NCBI RefSeq assembly: GCF_001625015.1
Contig: NZ_LVWJ02000014.1
Location: forward strand, 3,596,001 to 3,660,000
Direction: 5' to 3'
DNA length: 64,000 bases
Origin: Lewinella sp. 4G2
GTDB lineage: Bacteria > Bacteroidota > Bacteroidia > Chitinophagales > Saprospiraceae
The translations under genes and the position numbers were made by a program. Shown here piece after piece: positions 60,847 through 64,000 of the stretch (positions are counted from its first letter, which is position 1; each line of letters starts with the position of its first letter). Below the pieces are notes generated by a model. The model was given only the letters and a program-made list of their open reading frames with translations, ran no database searches and was not told the origin of the DNA.

Positions 60847-61614
60847 ATGAATAAAATTGCGGTCATTGGGACTGGAAACCTGGCCTGGCACATCGTGCCC
60901 GCGCTGAAATCTCTTGGCCACCAGGTAGTTGCCGTTAGCCGCCACACCAGTAGGAGCCACCAGTGGCCGGTGCGCGTGATCGACCACGCCGGTCTGGTGC
61001 GGTTTGCACCGGATACCGTGGTGCTGGCCGTGCCGGACAAGATGATAGCGGAGTGTTCGCGTAAACTCAGCCACGTACTTCCGCCGTCTACGTTAGTGAT
61101 CCACACCAGTGGCGCGACGGCCATGAAAAAGATTGATGGGCACTTTGAAAATAAAGGGGTGATCTGGCCAATTCGTAGCCTCCGCAAAGGGACCGCCCCC
61201 CTACCCTGGACGGATCTACCGGTAGCCTACCAGGGGAACAATGATTTCAGTAAGACCCGTATTCGTATCCTTGTGGACACCTTGACTCAAATTTCCTACT
61301 CGCTTGATAGCCAGCAACGTGCGCGGCTTCATCTGGCTGCTGTTTACAGCAACAACTTTACTAATTGGTTGTACCAGATCAGTTACGATCTGTGTGAGGA
61401 GATGGATATTCCTTTTGAGGCGCTACTGCCAATCATAAAAAATACTGCCCTGCGGCAGGATGGTACCGAGCCCAAGCTACTGCAGACGGGAGCCGCCGCC
61501 CGCGACGATAAGCCGACAATGGATAAGCACCTGAAATTACTGAACGGACACCCAGAATTTGCCCGCTTGTACCGCTTACTTAGTAACCTGATCCAGGAAG
61601 GCGTGGAAGATTGA
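60847..61614 (+). CDS. Rossmann-like and DUF2520 domain oxidoreductase
   Basis: The 255-residue protein opens with an NAD(P)-binding fold (KIAVIGTGNLAWHIVPAL) as in ketopantoate or pyrroline-5-carboxylate reductases, and its C-terminal half matches DUF2520 (HLAAVYSNNFTNWLYQIS, PIIKNTALR). The reaction is unknown; the family occurs in many Bacteroidota. I chose the ATG at 60847 since homology starts there; the longer frame runs through the 18-bp repeat. It is divergent from selD. Confidence 0.85.
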   Translation: MNKIAVIGTGNLAWHIVPALKSLGHQVVAVSRHTSRSHQWPVRVIDHAGLVRFAPDTVVLAVPDKMIAECSRKLSHVLPPSTLVIHTSGATAMKKIDGHFENKGVIWPIRSLRKGTAPLPWTDLPVAYQGNNDFSKTRIRILVDTLTQISYSLDSQQRARLHLAAVYSNNFTNWLYQISYDLCEEMDIPFEALLPIIKNTALRQDGTEPKLLQTGAAARDDKPTMDKHLKLLNGHPEFARLYRLLSNLIQEGVED

Positions 61615-61752
61615 GCACGATTGATTGACCGAATACAGGGACAATCAGGAAGCCGGGTGCTATGGCGACGCGACAATAAGTAAACCTTAACGGTGACGAT
61701 ACAACGGGCCTCGGGCCGGTACCGTTCTTTAGTGCGAATAATCCACCTATAT

Positions 61753-62490
61753 ATGTTACGACGCTCCATCTTTCTCTTTGCCCTTACGCTGCTCTTTACC
61801 CTTCCCGCCCAGGCTCAATTTGGGAAGACGCTTAACAAACTAAAGAGTCAGGCCGACGAAGTCCTTGGCGGTGGAGGTCCACTTTCCGAAGAAAAGATTG
61901 GGGAGGGCCTCAAGGAAGCTCTTAACCAGGGCGTGGATAAGGCCGTCACAAAACTGGCCACCGAAAATGGTTACTACGCTAGCCCCTACAAGATTTTGAT
62001 TCCCGAAGAAGCGCAAGTGATCGTTAGCCGTGTGAGTGCCCTGCCCGGGTTTGGTAACGTAGAACGGGACCTCACCCAGCGCCTGAACCAGGCAGCAGAA
62101 TTAGCGGCCTCCAAAGCCAGCCCCATTTTTGTGGACGCAATCACGGGCCTGACGATAAAGGATGCGATGAACTTACTGATGGGCGAGCAGGACGCCGCTA
62201 CCCGATACTTAGAATCGAACACTTCGAGTGCCCTCACCACTGCTTTTCAACCAGTCATCAAAAGCTCACTGGACGAAGTGAATGCGACCGATTTATGGCG
62301 CTCCATCGTCACGGCGTACAATAAGATTCCTTTCGTCAAAAAAACCGACCCGGAATTAGACGCTTACGTGACGAATCGCGCGCTCGAAGGAATGTTTGGC
62401 CTGATCGAAGTAAAGGAAACGGAGTTGCGTGATAACCCAGCCCTGCGAAATACGGAACTGTTGAAGCAGGTGTTCGCCCGACAGGATTAG
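61753..62490 (+). CDS. DUF4197 domain exported protein
   Basis: This 245-residue protein has a signal peptide (about 1-21, ending AQAQF) and the DUF4197 core: LSEEKIGEGLKEALNQGVDKAV, YKILIPEEA, GLTIKDAMNLLMGEQDAATRYL, and a C-terminal DAYVTNRALEGMFGLIE. The family is widespread in Gram-negative bacteria, is helical and has no known function. The ATG at 61753 opens the signal peptide. Confidence 0.9.
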   Translation: MLRRSIFLFALTLLFTLPAQAQFGKTLNKLKSQADEVLGGGGPLSEEKIGEGLKEALNQGVDKAVTKLATENGYYASPYKILIPEEAQVIVSRVSALPGFGNVERDLTQRLNQAAELAASKASPIFVDAITGLTIKDAMNLLMGEQDAATRYLESNTSSALTTAFQPVIKSSLDEVNATDLWRSIVTAYNKIPFVKKTDPELDAYVTNRALEGMFGLIEVKETELRDNPALRNTELLKQVFARQD

Positions 62491-62575
62491 GGCCATTTCT
62501 CACCTTATAAGCCTACCTCAGGCGTTGGATAAACAGACTTAATTTACAGTTAACATTGGCTAGGAATTTGATGTG

Positions 62576-62583
62576 GACCTTTG
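62576..62583 (+). promoter_or_regulatory. possible -7 box before the Oar-like receptor
   Basis: GACCTTTG resembles TAnnTTTG with one change; a TTG lies 17 bases upstream (62556-62558), shorter than usual. The match is weak. Confidence 0.3.
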
Positions 62584-62648
62584 CACCACCAAAGCGCCCT
62601 ACGGGACGTGTGTATTAAGGTCTTTTTCATAATCAAATTTCTGCTAGT

Positions 62649-64000
62649 ATGAGGAATTTTACTTCATTTTTCGGCACGTTGTTGCTGGTGCTTGCCTTCT
62701 CCGTGGCGGCGACCGCACAGGGTGTTACGACCGCTTCCATTTTCGGTAAGATTACCGATCAGGATTCCGGTGAGCCACTGATCGGAGCTACGATCCAGGC
62801 AATCCACACGCCTTCTGGCTCTACTTACGGTAACGTAACGGACCTTGACGGCTTCTTCCGTATCCCCGGCATGCGCGTTGGTGGTCCTTACCAGATCTCC
62901 GTCACTTACGTTGGCTACGCGCCGATTGTTGAGGACAACGTGACCCTACAACTCGGCCAGGCCTACCAATTCAACAAGAAGATGGGCGGCGATGCCGTCG
63001 AATTGGAAGGTGTTGAAGTGATTTCCAGCCGTTCGGACGTATTCAATGGCCAGAAGACCGGCCAGGAAACGACCGTAACCGAGGAGGCTATCGCTGCCCT
63101 TCCTGCCGTTAGCCGTTCAATTGGTGACTTTACGCGCCTTACGCCTCAGTCCACTACCCGTGAGGGTAACGACGGTCTTGAGCTCAGCTTTGGTGGTATT
63201 AACAACCGCTACAATGCAATCTTCATCGACGGTGCGGTAAGTAACGACGTGTTCGGCCTCGCCGGCTCCGGTACTAACGGTGGCCAGACGGGTGTATCTC
63301 CGATCTCCGTAGACGCCATTGAGTCCTTCCAGGTGAACCTTGCTCCATTCGACGTTCGTCAGGGTGGCTTCGCTGGTGCCAGTATCAACGCCATTACACG
63401 TTCCGGTTCCAACAACTTCGAAGCTTCCGTTTACGGTTTCTACCGTGACCAGAACCTCGTACGTGGTAACCTTGACGGCGCTGAATTCAGTGACTTCACG
63501 GCCTACACCACCGGTTTCCGCGTAGGTGGCCCACTGATTGAGAACAAGCTGTTCTTCTTCGCTAACTACGAGCGCCAGGACGAGACTACGCCCCAGCCAT
63601 TTGATTCTGACGATTACGAAGGTGCCAGCAGCATTGCGGACATCAACGCTCTCGGAGACTTCCTCCGCAATGAGTACGGTTACGAGCCCGGTACTTTCAC
63701 CGACAACGAGTCCTTCCTTCAGAGTGACAAAGTGAACTTGAAGTTTGACTACAACGTCAACCCAAGCAACAAGGTCTCCCTTAGCCTCGCTTACGTGGGT
63801 GCGGACAACCTGGAAGGTGTTCAGTCTAACGCTCGTGGTATCAACTTCCTCGGCAGTTCAGAGCGCTTCAAGGCTTCTACCTACCGTGGTACGCTGGAGA
63901 TTAACTCCATGATCGGTAACAACAAGAGTAACAACCTCGTCATCGGCGCTACTTTCCAGCGTGATGATCGTGACCCGAATGGTGATCCCTTCCCCTTCGT
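62649..64000 (+). CDS. Oar-like TonB-dependent receptor, N-terminal part (runs off the window)
   Basis: The frame is open from ATG 62649 to the window end, giving at least 450 residues. It has a signal peptide (about 1-23), a carboxypeptidase-regulatory-like domain (about 28-115, IFGKITDQDSGEPLIGATIQ), and a plug with the Oar-type wording SRSIGDFTRLTPQ, GINNRYNAIFIDGA and PFDVRQGGFAGASINAITRSGSN. Such receptors of about 1000-1100 residues are linked to adhesion or export of peptides in Bacteroidota and Myxococcota. The barrel is cut by the window edge. Confidence 0.9.
   Translation, partial: MRNFTSFFGTLLLVLAFSVAATAQGVTTASIFGKITDQDSGEPLIGATIQAIHTPSGSTYGNVTDLDGFFRIPGMRVGGPYQISVTYVGYAPIVEDNVTLQLGQAYQFNKKMGGDAVELEGVEVISSRSDVFNGQKTGQETTVTEEAIAALPAVSRSIGDFTRLTPQSTTREGNDGLELSFGGINNRYNAIFIDGAVSNDVFGLAGSGTNGGQTGVSPISVDAIESFQVNLAPFDVRQGGFAGASINAITRSGSNNFEASVYGFYRDQNLVRGNLDGAEFSDFTAYTTGFRVGGPLIENKLFFFANYERQDETTPQPFDSDDYEGASSIADINALGDFLRNEYGYEPGTFTDNESFLQSDKVNLKFDYNVNPSNKVSLSLAYVGADNLEGVQSNARGINFLGSSERFKASTYRGTLEINSMIGNNKSNNLVIGATFQRDDRDPNGDPFPF

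Overview
The window comes from a free-living, aerobic-type member of the Bacteroidota, most likely the Saprospiria (Lewinella-like). This is inferred from SusC/SusD proteins, a type IX secretion C-terminal sorting domain, many FG-GAP/ASPIC proteins, GC-rich coding DNA with few Shine-Dalgarno sites, and repeated -7 boxes of the form TAnnTTTG/TACCTTCG typical of Bacteroidota sigma-ABfr promoters. No rRNA, tRNA, CRISPR array, prophage or insertion sequence was seen.

Layout. 1-4.75 kb: two FG-GAP/ASPIC surface proteins and a LexA-like S24 regulator. 5.1-8.35 kb (minus strand): dienoyl-CoA isomerase, nitronate monooxygenase-like protein, succinate-semialdehyde dehydrogenase. 8.7-17.1 kb: a SusC-SusD-IPT lipoprotein-T9SS cargo locus without a glycoside hydrolase. 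17.3-19.1 kb: arrestin-like protein, DUF58 protein, DUF2805 protein. 19.2-21.9 kb (minus): three genes closely resembling plant tocopherol enzymes VTE2, VTE4 and VTE3. 22-38 kb: housekeeping and envelope genes (OmpA lipoprotein, accD, FKBP isomerase, YggS, xseA, twin ABC ATPase, ACP phosphodiesterase, ppk1), with a probable small RNA upstream of xseA. 38.4-45.8 kb: trehalose synthesis fusion OtsAB, then ilvD-ilvB-ilvN preceded by a classical leader-peptide attenuator. 46-51.7 kb: DtxR/MntR regulator with a palindromic operator facing a TonB receptor, a pair of MITE-like elements, and a cobalamin riboswitch driving a BtuB-like receptor. 51.7-64 kb: aminotransferase, DM13 lipoprotein, mutS2, Rieske/AIF oxidoreductase, selD, DUF2520 protein, DUF4197 protein and the start of an Oar-like TonB receptor.

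Three items stand out. (1) An 18-bp motif, GCACCYGCGKCAGCGCCC, occurs 13 times (about one per 5 kb) on both strands, in gaps and in tolerant parts of genes; no annotated gene explains it. (2) The ilv leader peptide with mutually exclusive hairpins. (3) The plant-like tocopherol/plastoquinone-type gene trio in a presumably non-photosynthetic bacterium. Gene products were identified by recognising family motifs by eye; no database search was run.
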